33,358 nt of DNA from Flavobacteriia bacterium (GCA_016178305.1 JACOTM010000025.1:1-33358); one strand, 5' to 3'. Numbered from the stretch's first letter, positions 1 through 9,814 are shown. A program made the numbers and translations. The notes: a model not told the origin generated them from the sequence alone.

Positions 1-2
1 AC

Positions 3-113
3 TTCGTACACATTTCAGGTCTAATTGACGAAATCAGAGAAAATGACGAAGTTACTTTCGAACTTCAAGACGGAAAAAAAGGATTAAATGCAGTAAACGT
101 TAAACAAGCGTAA
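3..113 (+). CDS. cold-shock domain protein, C-terminal part (cut by window start)
   Basis: The last 36 codons of a gene whose start lies outside the window. The visible protein begins FVHISGL, the RNP-2-like nucleic-acid-binding strand of CspA-type cold-shock domains, and continues to GKKGLNAVNV, the usual end of these small OB-fold proteins. Family members are about 65 residues and bind single-stranded RNA or DNA as RNA chaperones. The stop is TAA at 111-113, and a clear hairpin terminator follows. Which csp paralogue this is cannot be told from the fragment, and a longer protein ending in such a domain is not excluded. Confidence 0.85.
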   Translation, partial: FVHISGLIDEIRENDEVTFELQDGKKGLNAVNVKQA

Positions 114-144
114 GCTTTCACGATACTTTAAATTTATGAAATTT

Positions 145-173
145 AAGCCTTCGATTTATCGAGGGCTTTTTTT
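145..173 (+). terminator. intrinsic terminator of the cold-shock gene
   Basis: An 11-bp stem (AAGCCTTCGAT / ATCGAGGGCTT, one G-T wobble) with a 2-base loop at 145-168 is followed by a T run. It lies 31 bases after the cold-shock stop. It abuts the stop codon of the converging msrBA gene at 172, so it may also help end that transcript, although the T run is much weaker on the minus side. Confidence 0.85.
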
Positions 174-1254
174 ATTTTATTCTTTCCTTGAATACCTTTT
201 CAAATTTTTCTAGTTTAGGCTGAATTACCATTTTGCAATAGCTTTCCTCTGAATTATTGAGATAATAATCTTGATGCTCTTTATCTGCAAGATAAAACGT
301 TTTTAATTTTTCCAGTTTAGTTATTATTGGGTTTGAATAAACTTTTGCTTTATTCAATTCTAAAATCAATTCGTTTGCAATGTTTTTTTGGTTTTCATTC
401 GCATAAAAAATAACCGAACGATATTGTGTACCAACATCAGCTCCTTGTCGATTTAAGGTGGTTGGATCATGAACAGTAAAAAACACTTTCAATATTTCAT
501 TTAAATTTGTCAAAGATGGATTGTATATAATCCGTACAACCTCTGCGTGGTTCGTTGTTCCGCTGCAAACCTGCTTATATGTTGGATTTGCAATCCAACC
601 ACCTGAAAATCCAGATTCCACAGAGATCACTCCTTTTAATTCTTCATAAACGGCTTCAACACACCAATAACACCCGCCACCCAACACAATTGTATCTAAA
701 TGCATTGAATTATCAATGGTTTGCAGAACAGACAAAGGAACAAAATCCAACGCAATTGAATTCATACAATAGCGCTTTCCAGTTGGTTCAGGACCATCAT
801 CAAACAAATGACCTAAATGACTATCACATCTTCCACATAACGCTTCACTACGCAGCATCCCGTGAGAATTATCCGCTTTAAAAACGATACTTTTTTTATT
901 TTTTTGTTCGAAAAAACTAGGCCAACCACATTCACTCGAAAATTTAGAATCAGATTGGAACAATTCGTTTCCACAAGCAGCACAATAGTAAGTACCTTTC
1001 TGATTAAATTCCCAATATTTACCCGTAAATGGACGTTCTGTATCTTTTAATCGCGATACCGCATATAAGTCTGCGCTCAATACTTTTTTCCATTCAACAT
1101 TCGAAACAAAAAGATGATTTGTATCTGTTCGGGAATAATATGGATTATTAAATGGCGAATTTGCTTCTTTTACATCATGTTCATTTTGTCCACAAGCAAG
1201 AAAAATGGAGCTAATCACAAAAATAATAGCAATAAAATTAAATGTTTTTTTCAT
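172..1254 (-). CDS. msrBA: bifunctional peptide methionine sulfoxide reductase MsrB-MsrA, lipoprotein
   Basis: Reduces methionine sulfoxide in proteins: the MsrB domain acts on the R epimer and MsrA on the S epimer. The 360-residue protein starts with a lipoprotein signal (hydrophobic run, then LAC with Cys21), so it probably works outside the cytoplasm, anchored in a membrane. MsrB comes first, at about 45-172. It has two CxxC zinc motifs (C91/C94 and C140/C143), GWPSF at 110-114 and catalytic C163 in RYCMNS. MsrA follows at about 187-330 with GGGCYWC, where C195 is the expected nucleophile. The B-then-A order is the reverse of the well-known A-B fusions. The gene stands alone and diverges from the antiporter gene. 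The ATG start is fixed by the signal peptide. Confidence 0.95.
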   Translation of the reverse strand: MKKTFNFIAIIFVISSIFLACGQNEHDVKEANSPFNNPYYSRTDTNHLFVSNVEWKKVLSADLYAVSRLKDTERPFTGKYWEFNQKGTYYCAACGNELFQSDSKFSSECGWPSFFEQKNKKSIVFKADNSHGMLRSEALCGRCDSHLGHLFDDGPEPTGKRYCMNSIALDFVPLSVLQTIDNSMHLDTIVLGGGCYWCVEAVYEELKGVISVESGFSGGWIANPTYKQVCSGTTNHAEVVRIIYNPSLTNLNEILKVFFTVHDPTTLNRQGADVGTQYRSVIFYANENQKNIANELILELNKAKVYSNPIITKLEKLKTFYLADKEHQDYYLNNSEESYCKMVIQPKLEKFEKVFKERIK

Positions 1255-1434
1255 TTCAATTTGAATTTAATTATTTCACTTGTATGCTGATTTGACTTGT
1301 GAATAACACACAATTATTACAACGAAAAAGATCTTTCGACATTGTACTAATTAACAAAAATTAAGTATTTCATTCGATTGTAACAAAAAAAGAAACATTT
1401 ACGCCAAGTTCTCGTTAAATTAACAACTTATACG

Positions 1435-1442
1435 TACTTTTG
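1435..1442 (+). promoter_or_regulatory. Bacteroidota-type -7 element before the antiporter gene
   Basis: TACTTTTG matches TAnnTTTG, the -7 consensus of Bacteroidota housekeeping promoters, 22 bases before the start codon. No clear TTTG is seen 19 bases further upstream, so only half of the promoter is supported. An SD-like AGAGG lies between it and the ATG. Confidence 0.5.
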
Positions 1443-1464
1443 CAAAAAATTAAGAGGTAACAAA

Positions 1465-3636
1465 ATGAATTATTTTTTCGAACATTTTCTGAAAGCTTTT
1501 CAATTACCACTTAAAAATCCTGTTTTAATATTTTCAACAATTTTATTTATTATTTTACTGACTCCAATTGTGTTGCGTAAAATGAAAATTCCAGCAATTA
1601 TTGGTTTAATTATTTCAGGAGTTATTATCGGACCAAACGGATTTGGAATAATCGGAGAAAAATTATTAGAGTCGGACGGTTCTGTAAAACTATTCTCTAC
1701 TATTGGCTTACTTTACATCATGTTCATGGCAGGTTTAGAGCTTGATATGAAAGAATTTAAAAAATACCGTACTAAAAGTTTTACATTTGGATTTTTAACC
1801 TTCATCATTCCAATATCTTTAGGATTTCCAATTTGTCATTATGGACTTGGTTTAAATTTAACGGCAAGTATTTTAACCGCGAGTATGTTCGCAACACACA
1901 CGTTGGTAGCATATCCAATAGTTAGTAAATTAGGGATTTCAAAAAATGTAGTTGTAGCTGTTGCAGTTGGAGGAACGATTTTAACAGATACCGCAGTATT
2001 AATCATTTTAGCGATAATATCCAGTTCTGTTGAAGGACAATTGGATTTTTCTTTTTGGTTGAGATTAATTACCTCTTTAGCGATTTTCACATTTATCATG
2101 TTTGCGATTATTCCACGAATTGCACGTTGGTTTTTTAGTAAATTAGAAAGTGAAAAAACTGCCCATTACATTTTTGTCCTTTCAATTATTTTCTTTGCTG
2201 CATTTTTAGCTGAAATGGCTGGTGTTGAACACATTATAGGAGCTTTTGTTGCGGGATTGGTTTTAAATAAATTAATTCCACATACTTCTGCTTTAATGAA
2301 TCGTATTGATTTTATTGGAAATTCGTTATTCATTCCTTTCTTTTTAATTTCAGTAGGAATGATCGTTGATTACAAAGTACTTTTTCAAGGACCTTGGGCT
2401 TTGATTGTAGCAGGAGTTTTAACCACGTTTGCTTTAATTAGTAAATGGTTGGCAACATTTGTAACGCAATTAATTTTCAAAATGACGAACACAGAACGTC
2501 AAGTCATTTTTGGTTTAAGTTCAGCTCATGCAGCAGCAACATTGGCAATTATTATTGTAGGTTTTGAAAAAGGAATATTGAATAGTCAAGTAGTTAACGG
2601 CACGATATTGTTAATTTTAGTAACATGTATGGTCGCTTCATTTGTAACAGAAAATGCAGGAAAAAGATTACTTATTCAATTAGCTGAATCGGGTGAAGAA
2701 TCTGAATTAATACAAGTTTCAAGAAATCAACATTTATTGATTGCAATTAATGAGTTGAAAGGAAATGAACGCTTAATCGATTTGAGTGTTTTGATTACGG
2801 ATAAACGAGTTTTGAATCCTATTTCTGTTGTCAGTGTCTTGCCAAACAACCAAGAAGCCGAACAACGCATTCGAACTTCTCGAAAAGAAATGGATGAAAT
2901 CGTGAAACATTTTTCAGATGGAGAATTTACGGTAAATGTTGTCACGACCATAGATCACAATCAATCATCTGGTATTGCAAGAGTTTCGAAAGAATTATTT
3001 ACGGATATTTTAGTATTAAATGATAGTCGCAAGATTAATTTATTAAAACGTTTTGTAGGAGATGATCGTAATCATTTATTAGATGTTTGTGACAAAACAA
3101 TTTTTTTCTGTCAATTGGAAAAACCAACTGTATCTTATCAGAAAATTAAACTTATTTGTCCGCCTTTAGCTCATCTAGAAACAAGTTTTATAAGTTGGAG
3201 TGAACGTATATTACGATTAGCTAAAGAATTAAACATTACTATTGAATTTATTGGTACTTTAGAAACATTTGAAGCAATAAAAAAAGTAAAAAAAGCGGTT
3301 AAATTATCCGTCACAACTAAACATATTGAATTAAATGAATTAGAAGAATATTTTCTACTTAATCAAATTGTAACAGAAGATGAATTAATCGTATTTTGCT
3401 CTGCTCGTTCAGGTTCTGTTTCATATCTTTCATTTGTAGATTCTTTTCCTAATAAAATTGAAAAAGCATACCCGGATAATGATTTTATTTTGATTTATCC
3501 TTCGCAAGAAATCAGCAGCAATGCTTTTACAGCCTACGAAGATTTTGATAATTCCCCACTTTCCAAAGGTGTTGAAACGATTCAAAAAATAGGAAAAGAA
3601 GTTGGAAGTATTTTCAAAAAAAATGAACAAAGCTAA
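1465..3636 (+). CDS. cation:proton antiporter, CPA2 (KefB-like) family
   Basis: A 723-residue inner-membrane protein. The first 400 residues or so hold about 12 hydrophobic segments and read as a Na+/H+ exchanger domain, with conserved stretches IGLIISGVIIGPNGFG, LYIMFMAGLELD, ATHTLVAYPIV and GLSSAHAAATLA. It would exchange Na+ or K+ for H+ and help control pH and ion balance. The remaining 300 residues are soluble and look like tandem universal-stress-type (Usp) domains, an arrangement common in antiporters of this phylum; I see no TrkA-N nucleotide-binding motif. The start is the ATG after AGAGG. The flavoprotein gene begins 8 bases after its stop, so the two are probably co-transcribed. 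The ion carried cannot be told from sequence. Confidence 0.9.
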   Translation: MNYFFEHFLKAFQLPLKNPVLIFSTILFIILLTPIVLRKMKIPAIIGLIISGVIIGPNGFGIIGEKLLESDGSVKLFSTIGLLYIMFMAGLELDMKEFKKYRTKSFTFGFLTFIIPISLGFPICHYGLGLNLTASILTASMFATHTLVAYPIVSKLGISKNVVVAVAVGGTILTDTAVLIILAIISSSVEGQLDFSFWLRLITSLAIFTFIMFAIIPRIARWFFSKLESEKTAHYIFVLSIIFFAAFLAEMAGVEHIIGAFVAGLVLNKLIPHTSALMNRIDFIGNSLFIPFFLISVGMIVDYKVLFQGPWALIVAGVLTTFALISKWLATFVTQLIFKMTNTERQVIFGLSSAHAAATLAIIIVGFEKGILNSQVVNGTILLILVTCMVASFVTENAGKRLLIQLAESGEESELIQVSRNQHLLIAINELKGNERLIDLSVLITDKRVLNPISVVSVLPNNQEAEQRIRTSRKEMDEIVKHFSDGEFTVNVVTTIDHNQSSGIARVSKELFTDILVLNDSRKINLLKRFVGDDRNHLLDVCDKTIFFCQLEKPTVSYQKIKLICPPLAHLETSFISWSERILRLAKELNITIEFIGTLETFEAIKKVKKAVKLSVTTKHIELNELEEYFLLNQIVTEDELIVFCSARSGSVSYLSFVDSFPNKIEKAYPDNDFILIYPSQEISSNAFTAYEDFDNSPLSKGVETIQKIGKEVGSIFKKNEQS

Positions 3637-3644
3637 GTTGATTC

Positions 3645-4820
3645 ATGTCAACAAAAATTGTGCATATCATTGGAACTGGTCCTGCTGCTTTAATGGCCGG
3701 AACACAATTAGCTGAAAAGGGAATCAAAATACATTTTTACGACCAAAAAACAACACCAGCCCGTAAATTTTTGGTTGCTGGAAATGGTGGTTTTAATTTG
3801 ACCCACTCAGAATCGTTGAGTGAATTTATAAAAAAATACAATCGTTCTGAAATACAAAAAGCCGTTGAACAATTTACCAATATCGATTTTGTTCAGTTTC
3901 TAAAAAAAATAGGAATTGAAACTTTTACAGGAAGTTCGGGTAAAATTTTTCCTAAAAAAGGAATAAAACCCATTCAAGTAATTCAAGCATGGATTAGATA
4001 TTTAAAAAATCACAACGCTGAATTTCATTTTCAATATCGTTTTATAGATTTCAATGAGGTAACTTTTTGTGTAAAAGTTGAAGAATCAAAAAAAGTGATA
4101 CCTTATGAAAGACTTATTTTTGCTTTAGGAGGAGCTTCTTGGAAAAAAACTGGTTCAACTGGTGAATGGCTATCGCTATTTAAAAGGAAAGGAATTCAAT
4201 GTTCTGAATTTGAACCGAGTAATTCTGGCTTTGAAATTAGTAATTGGGAAATAAATGCAAAATATGAAGGTGAAGTATTCAAAAATTGTGTCGTTTCAAT
4301 CAATGGTGTTTCAAAATTAGGAGAAATTGTTTTAACCAAATATGGTTTAGAAGGAAGCCCTATTTATTTCCTAAATAAAGCTTATCGGATAAACCAAAAA
4401 TCATTATTACACTTAGATTTCAAAGCAACGAAAACAGTAGATGAGATCAAATTAATACTCCAAAAATCCAAAAATCATTCCGAAGGATTGAAAAATTTAA
4501 ATCTCTCAAAATTTGTTCAAGCATTTCTAAAAAACAATACTTCTAAAGAAATATTTTCATCTATTGATGCATTAGCAACAATAATTAAGGAATTTCCACT
4601 AACGATTCAATCACTACGTCCTATTGATGAAGTTATATCAACAATCGGTGGTATTTCTATGGATGCCATCAATTCTCAATTTCAATTAAAGCAATACCCA
4701 AATATTTCAGTATGCGGCGAAATGTTGGACTGGGATGCACCCACAGGTGGGTATTTAATTCAAGCAGCCGTTTCAAGTGGATTTATAGTTGGGAGATCAA
4801 TAAGTAAAGATTTAATTTAG
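3645..4820 (+). CDS. FAD-dependent oxidoreductase, TIGR03862-type flavoprotein (HI0933/BaiN superfamily)
   Basis: A 391-residue predicted flavoprotein. The N-terminus has a dinucleotide-binding Rossmann motif, GTGPAALMAG starting at residue 10. The family signature ARKFLVAGNGGFNLTHSE follows, and a C-terminal block GEMLDWDAPTGGYLIQAAVSSG matches the TIGR03862 branch of HI0933-like proteins. The physiological substrate of this branch is not established, so no reaction is assigned. It lies 8 bases downstream of the antiporter gene and converges with the helicase gene 13 bases further on, with no obvious terminator between them. Start: the first ATG after the antiporter stop. Confidence 0.85.
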   Translation: MSTKIVHIIGTGPAALMAGTQLAEKGIKIHFYDQKTTPARKFLVAGNGGFNLTHSESLSEFIKKYNRSEIQKAVEQFTNIDFVQFLKKIGIETFTGSSGKIFPKKGIKPIQVIQAWIRYLKNHNAEFHFQYRFIDFNEVTFCVKVEESKKVIPYERLIFALGGASWKKTGSTGEWLSLFKRKGIQCSEFEPSNSGFEISNWEINAKYEGEVFKNCVVSINGVSKLGEIVLTKYGLEGSPIYFLNKAYRINQKSLLHLDFKATKTVDEIKLILQKSKNHSEGLKNLNLSKFVQAFLKNNTSKEIFSSIDALATIIKEFPLTIQSLRPIDEVISTIGGISMDAINSQFQLKQYPNISVCGEMLDWDAPTGGYLIQAAVSSGFIVGRSISKDLI

Positions 4821-4833
4821 AGATGTTCACGCT

Positions 4834-7119
4834 TTAAACCATTGTCGAAGCCCGAAATAATTTGAGTTCTTCCCAAGTTACTAAATCCCCTAATTTCTCT
4901 TTTAATGGCGTTAAGGAAAGTTCTCGATAATCTTCAAAATAATCTTCTAATTCGGAAATTCTATCTGAATCCATTACATCACTTAATTCAATTTTTTCAA
5001 GTTGAATTAATTTGGTTAAATGGCTATAAATAGTGTTTAAAGATAATTGGCGCATTATAGAAATCTCTTCGATACTTATTCCTTCTTTAACTAAGTCATA
5101 AGTAATATCATAAGTTAATTTTTTCTCTTTTTTGATTGTTTTTTCTTTTTTCTGTATAATTATTATCTCTTCTTCATCAATATCTAGTAAAGACCTATTT
5201 TGTCGTTTTTCATTTTTAATTAATGCCAATTTCGTGACTTTATAATTTTTGATTTCTTCATTCCAAATTACTTCCTTTGTAATATTTCGTCCAGCTAAAG
5301 TTGCTTCCATAAATAAACGGGCTCTTTTTAACTTCAATACTACTTCTGTTTGAATTTCATCTAGTTCTTCTAATTCTTCCATAAAATTTTTGATTTTTGG
5401 CTTTCTACTAATCTCCTCCATTTTTTTCAATGTAGCATATACCAATCCATCTAAAATTTTATAAAAATAACCGTAAGCTGCTTGAACTCTATCGTGGATA
5501 AATTCTAAATCTATTTGAGTTTGATGAAGTAAATTCGTAAGTTGTTGTTGAAATTTCCGAGCTGCTTCTCTTGTATTTTGAACCATATTAAGTTGATGCG
5601 CTGCCCATGATTTCTCTGCTCCTTTAACTGATTTTGTTGGTAAATTCTTATAGCTTACTTCATGAATAATCCATTTATCAATCAAATTTCCCCATTCAAA
5701 TGCTGCGTGCAATTGTTCCAACAAATATATTCTGGAAGCAATCTCTAAATTATTAGCTAATATATTATCGTCCATTTTTTGATTGGTATAGGACACCACA
5801 TCTATATCATTTACTAAGCCATTCATGCGAATTGGACATGTTAATACCAGACCATCTAAAGTACGTAATCTTGATAAAGCAACATAAGCTTGCCCAGGAG
5901 CAAAAACTTGTGACACATCTAAAACGGCTTTATCAAAAGTCAATCCCTGACTTTTATGAACCGTAATTGCCCATGCTAATTTTAAGGGATAATGTGTGAA
6001 TGTCCCTAAAGTTTCTTCTATTATTTCGCCAGAATTTTCATCAATGGTATAGCGTATATTTTCCCACTCATACTTTTCAACTTCAATTGTTTTATTTTCT
6101 TCTGGAAAATGTACATATATTTCATCTTTTCCTAATGATTTTATTATTCCCATTTTCCCATTGTAAAAACATTTATCAAACGACAAATCATTTTTAATAA
6201 ACATAACTTGAGCTCCTAATTTTAACTCCAATATTTCATCAATCGGATAAGTATGTTTAGGGAAATCATCTATAATTTCTGCTTTATATTGATGTTTTTT
6301 CCCTTCTAATGTTGCCAAAGCTTTTGTATTAATTTCATCAGCTTTGTGATTGTGCGTTGTTAATGTTATATAACCCTCATGCTCTGTTGAAATAAAATTC
6401 GGTTGAACAAATCGATTCAACAGTTCTACATCTTTTTGTGCAATTTTATTTTCTCGTAAATTATTTAAGACTTCAATAAAATCTTGGTCATTTTGTCTGT
6501 AAATTTTTGAAAGTTCAATATAAGTTAACGGCATTTCCTGAATAACTTGCGCATGAAAAAAGTAAACTCCTCTGTAATAATTTCGCAAAACACTCCATTC
6601 TTCGGGTTTTATAACGGGAGGTAATTGCAATAAATCACCGATAAATAATACTTGTACGCCACCATAAGGTTTATTTACTTTACGAACATTTCTCAAAGTC
6701 CAATCCATTGCATCTAATAAATCTGCACGCAACATACTGACTTCATCAATGATTAATAATTCAAAATTTCGAATGATGTTCAAACGTTGTTTATTCATAT
6801 TAAAATGGCGCATTAAACTATCTTTCGTTTCCATTTTTATAGAATCTGTAAATTGAGGAGCAACATTAAAAGCTGGAATAAAACTCCCAAATGGCAATTG
6901 AAAAAATGAATGAATTGTAACACCTCCAGCATTCAATGCGGCGATACCAGTTGGTGCAACAATTACAACTTGCTTAAACGTTGAAGCTATTATTTTTTTT
7001 AAAAGAGTTGTTTTACCTGTACCAGCTTTTCCAGTTAAAAAAACGGATTGATTTGTTTGGTTAATAAACTGCTCCGTAAATGTCGCAGGATCGAGGTTCT
7101 GTGTATTTTCCTTTTTCAT
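4834..7119 (-). CDS. PIF1-like superfamily I DNA helicase with C-terminal helix-turn-helix
   Basis: ATP-driven DNA helicase of 761 residues. Walker A is GKAGTGKTT at 30-38 and Walker B is DEVS at 125-128, followed by the PIF1/RecD2-type block HKSQGLTF...AYVALSRLR around 390-415. The region after about 460 is specific to this bacterial branch. Residues of about 665-755 resemble the helicase-associated HTH domain also found at the end of RecQ proteins (EGISIEEISIMRQLSLNTIYSHL). A role in replication-fork or G-quadruplex processing is inferred from the family only. It lies downstream of the ATP synthase operon but is separated from it by a terminator, so it should have its own promoter; none matches the consensus clearly. 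ATG start with SD-like GGAAAA just inside the gene. Confidence 0.88.
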   Translation of the reverse strand: MKKENTQNLDPATFTEQFINQTNQSVFLTGKAGTGKTTLLKKIIASTFKQVVIVAPTGIAALNAGGVTIHSFFQLPFGSFIPAFNVAPQFTDSIKMETKDSLMRHFNMNKQRLNIIRNFELLIIDEVSMLRADLLDAMDWTLRNVRKVNKPYGGVQVLFIGDLLQLPPVIKPEEWSVLRNYYRGVYFFHAQVIQEMPLTYIELSKIYRQNDQDFIEVLNNLRENKIAQKDVELLNRFVQPNFISTEHEGYITLTTHNHKADEINTKALATLEGKKHQYKAEIIDDFPKHTYPIDEILELKLGAQVMFIKNDLSFDKCFYNGKMGIIKSLGKDEIYVHFPEENKTIEVEKYEWENIRYTIDENSGEIIEETLGTFTHYPLKLAWAITVHKSQGLTFDKAVLDVSQVFAPGQAYVALSRLRTLDGLVLTCPIRMNGLVNDIDVVSYTNQKMDDNILANNLEIASRIYLLEQLHAAFEWGNLIDKWIIHEVSYKNLPTKSVKGAEKSWAAHQLNMVQNTREAARKFQQQLTNLLHQTQIDLEFIHDRVQAAYGYFYKILDGLVYATLKKMEEISRKPKIKNFMEELEELDEIQTEVVLKLKRARLFMEATLAGRNITKEVIWNEEIKNYKVTKLALIKNEKRQNRSLLDIDEEEIIIIQKKEKTIKKEKKLTYDITYDLVKEGISIEEISIMRQLSLNTIYSHLTKLIQLEKIELSDVMDSDRISELEDYFEDYRELSLTPLKEKLGDLVTWEELKLFRASTMV

Positions 7120-7193
7120 AAGCTATATGAAGATAGTGAATTAGATTAAATATTTCTAGAAAAAAATAAAAATTCTTCGAATATAACCTTACA

Positions 7194-7222
7194 AAAAAAG
7201 CTACCCAATTGGATAGCTTTTC
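7194..7222 (-). terminator. intrinsic terminator of the ATP synthase operon
   Basis: On the minus strand, 20 bases after the atpG stop, AAAAGCTA and TAGCTTTT (7196-7203 and 7214-7221) pair around CCAATTGG-type inner pairs. A T run follows in the minus direction. This separates the atp genes from the downstream helicase gene. Confidence 0.85.
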
Positions 7223-7240
7223 AACGTATTTATTTTAATT

Positions 7241-8113
7241 TTAGTTATTCAAAGCCTCAGCACCACCAACGATTTCCAAGATTTCACTTGTAATAGCCGC
7301 TTGACGAGCTTTATTATATCCTAACGTTAAGTTTTTCTTCATTTCAGCTGCATTATCAGTTGCTTTGTGCATAGCAGTCATACGTGCGCCATGTTCAGAA
7401 GCATTTGAATCCAATAAGCCTTTGTACAGTTGAATTTTTAATGATTTTGGTATTAAATCACTAACGATTTCTTCTTTCGAAGGTTCGAAAATGTAATCTC
7501 CTGCAGTTTCAGTTTCGCTAACAGTTGATTCAATTGGTAATAATTGTTCTGTTCGAACATCTTGAACTGCTGCATTGATAAATTTGTTATAAACAACAAT
7601 TATTTTATCAAATTCTTTATTTTTAAAACATTCCATTAAAGAAGTTGCAATCGTTGAAGAGTTTGCAAAATTTAAATTGCTAAAAATATCTTCAACCGGT
7701 GCAATAGCATCATTGATGTAATAATGATCTGTTTTTTTGTAAGGTTCTCTAATTTTTTTACCTAAACCAAGTACTTTAACATTGACGTCTTTGTATTCTT
7801 GATTCACTAAATAACTTACTCTTTTCAAGATATTGTTATTAAATCCACCGCATAAACCACGATTAGAAGTAACCCCAACAATTAATACATTTTTTACCTC
7901 ACGTTGTTCAGAATAAGCATTCTCAGATAAATCCAATGAACCGCTTAAATTACCAAGAATTTCTTGTAATTTTTCAGCATAAGGACGCATTTGAGTGATT
8001 GCATCTTGCGCTCTTTTCAATTTTGCAGCTGATACCATTTTCATGGCAGAAGTGATCTGCATCGTTGAACCAACTGAAGCTATGCGATTACGTATTTCTT
8101 TTAAATTTGCCAT
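7241..8113 (-). CDS. atpG: F-type ATP synthase gamma subunit
   Basis: Central stalk of F1, turned by the c-ring and driving conformational change in alpha3beta3. The 290 residues match the usual length. Both diagnostic ends are present: the N-terminal helix MANLKEIRNRIASVGSTMQIT with SAMKMVSAAKLKRAQ, and the C-terminal helix AAITSEILEIVGGAEALNN. It is the last gene of the atpB-E-F-H-A-G operon and is followed by a terminator. The 90-base gap to atpA contains a hairpin and a repeat-like sequence, unlike the tight spacing elsewhere in the operon, so its expression may be set separately. Confidence 0.97.
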   Translation of the reverse strand: MANLKEIRNRIASVGSTMQITSAMKMVSAAKLKRAQDAITQMRPYAEKLQEILGNLSGSLDLSENAYSEQREVKNVLIVGVTSNRGLCGGFNNNILKRVSYLVNQEYKDVNVKVLGLGKKIREPYKKTDHYYINDAIAPVEDIFSNLNFANSSTIATSLMECFKNKEFDKIIVVYNKFINAAVQDVRTEQLLPIESTVSETETAGDYIFEPSKEEIVSDLIPKSLKIQLYKGLLDSNASEHGARMTAMHKATDNAAEMKKNLTLGYNKARQAAITSEILEIVGGAEALNN

Positions 8114-8141
8114 TTGATTTGACTTGAAGAATCAAGATTGA

Positions 8142-8180
8142 AAGACTTAAGACTCCAAGTTTTTTTTGTCTTGAAGTCTT
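8142..8180 (-). repeat. hairpin in the atpA-atpG intercistronic gap
   Basis: AAGACTTAAGAC at 8142-8153 pairs with GTCTTGAAGTCTT at 8168-8180 (12 bp with one bulged base) around a loop containing a run of T on the plus strand. The stretch is built from degenerate AAGACTT/TCTTGAA units that recur at 25390-25447. On the minus strand, the operon's coding strand, it has no following T run. A processing or stability element, or simply a small repeat, is therefore more likely than a terminator. Confidence 0.5.
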
Positions 8181-8186
8181 TTGTCT

Positions 8187-8206
8187 TTATATCTTGTATC
8201 AAATTA
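8187..8206. repeat. 20-base repeat, copy 1 (after atpA)
   Basis: TTATATCTTGTATCAAATTA overlaps the atpA stop codon (TAA on the minus strand). It differs at one base from the sequence at 16471-16490 upstream of sprE. Confidence 0.55.
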
Positions 8207-9778
8207 ATATTTATCAGCTATTTCTTTTGCTACTTTCGATAAAGTATCAGTAATTTCATCTGTATATTTACCAGCTTTCAATGCTACCAATACATCTTTA
8301 TGTTTTGCTTCTAAGTAATTTAAGTATTCTTTTTCAAATTCTTTTACCTTCGCTACAGGAACTCTTTGAATTAATCCTTTTGTTCCAACATAAATAATTG
8401 CAATTTGCTTTTCAACTGGGTATGGATCACCTTCTCTTTGTTTCAAGATTTCAACGTTTCTTGAACCTTTATCCAATACTGCTTTAGTTGAAGCATCTAA
8501 ATCTGAACCAAATTTAGCGAAAGCTTCTAACTCACGGTATTGAGCTTGATCTAATTTCAACGTACCAGCAACTTTTTTCATTGATTTAATCTGAGCATTA
8601 CCTCCAACACGTGATACAGAAATACCTACGTTAATTGCTGGACGAATACCAGAGTTGAATAAATCTGACTCTAAGAAAATCTGACCATCTGTAATCGAAA
8701 TTACGTTTGTTGGGATATATGCAGAAACGTCACCTGCTTGCGTTTCAATGATTGGTAAAGCTGTTAATGAACCTCCACCTTTTACTCTTCCTTTCATGGA
8801 AGCTGGTAAATCATTCATTTGAGCTGCAATTGTATCATCAGCGATAATTTTTGCTGCTCTTTCCAACAATCTTGAGTGTAAGTAGAAAACATCACCTGGG
8901 TAAGCTTCACGACCTGGAGGACGACGTAATAATAACGAAACCTCACGGTAAGCAACTGCTTGTTTAGATAAATCATCATAAACAATTAATGCTGGTTTTC
9001 CAGAATCACGGAAAAACTCACCAATAGCAGCACCTGTCATAGGAGCATAGAACTGCATCGGAGCTGGATCAGCTGCATTTGAAGCTACAACAACTGTATA
9101 AGCCATTGCACCTGCATCTTCTAGTTTTTTAACAATTCCTGCAACTGTTGAACCTTTTTGGCCAATAGCTACATATATACAGAAAACAGTCTCACCTCTA
9201 TCGTAAAACTCTCTTTGATTAATGATTGTATCAATCGCAACAGTTGTTTTACCAGTTTGACGGTCACCAATAATTAACTCACGTTGTCCACGACCTACTG
9301 GAATCATAGCATCAACCGCTTTAATTCCTGTTTGTAATGGTTCCGTAACTGGTTGACGGAAGATAACTCCTGGAGCTTTTCTTTCGATAGGCATTTCGAA
9401 CAATTCACCTGTAATTGGTCCTTTACCATCAATTGGATTCCCTAAGGTGTCAACAACACGTCCGATCATTCCTTCTCCTACGTTAACAGAAGCGATACGT
9501 CCTAAACGTTTTACTGTATCACCTTCTTTTACACCTGAAGAACGTCCTAAAAGAACGGCTCCAACATTGTCCTCTTCAAGGTTTAATGCAATCCCTTGCA
9601 ATCCACCATCAAATTCAATTAATTCACCGTATTGAACTCCTGTTAGTCCATAAATACGAGCAATACCATCCCCAATTTGAAGAACGGTTCCTACTTCTTG
9701 AAGTTCTGCTTCAGATCTGAATCCTGAAAGCTGCTCTCTTAAAATTGCAGAAACTTCTGCTGGTTTTACATCTGCCAT
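8204..9778 (-). CDS. atpA: F-type ATP synthase alpha subunit
   Basis: Non-catalytic nucleotide-binding subunit of F1, 524 residues. The P-loop GDRQTGKTT is at 171-179. VSRVGG, which carries the arginine finger reaching into the catalytic beta site, is present in [12 protein letters not shown]. The N-terminal beta-barrel ([10 protein letters not shown]) and the C-terminal helical domain are intact. It lies between atpH (36 bases upstream) and atpG. The catalytic partner, beta (atpD), is not in this window. ATG start matches the family N-terminus. Confidence 0.98.
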   Translation of the reverse strand: MADVKPAEVSAILREQLSGFRSEAELQEVGTVLQIGDGIARIYGLTGVQYGELIEFDGGLQGIALNLEEDNVGAVLLGRSSGVKEGDTVKRLGRIASVNVGEGMIGRVVDTLGNPIDGKGPITGELFEMPIERKAPGVIFRQPVTEPLQTGIKAVDAMIPVGRGQRELIIGDRQTGKTTVAIDTIINQREFYDRGETVFCIYVAIGQKGSTVAGIVKKLEDAGAMAYTVVVASNAADPAPMQFYAPMTGAAIGEFFRDSGKPALIVYDDLSKQAVAYREVSLLLRRPPGREAYPGDVFYLHSRLLERAAKIIADDTIAAQMNDLPASMKGRVKGGGSLTALPIIETQAGDVSAYIPTNVISITDGQIFLESDLFNSGIRPAINVGISVSRVGGNAQIKSMKKVAGTLKLDQAQYRELEAFAKFGSDLDASTKAVLDKGSRNVEILKQREGDPYPVEKQIAIIYVGTKGLIQRVPVAKVKEFEKEYLNYLEAKHKDVLVALKAGKYTDEITDTLSKVAKEIADKY

Positions 9779-9814
9779 GTGTTATGAAGTTTTACCTGAT
9801 TCCGTGTATTCGGA

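Noticed and set aside
555-1050. Plus-strand open frames opposite msrBA.
   Set aside because: They are antisense to a gene with intact catalytic motifs and have no protein-like composition of their own.
9447-9635. A plus-strand open frame opposite atpA.
   Set aside because: It is a shadow of the strongly conserved atpA coding sequence, rich in Pro, Ser and Arg, with no RBS.
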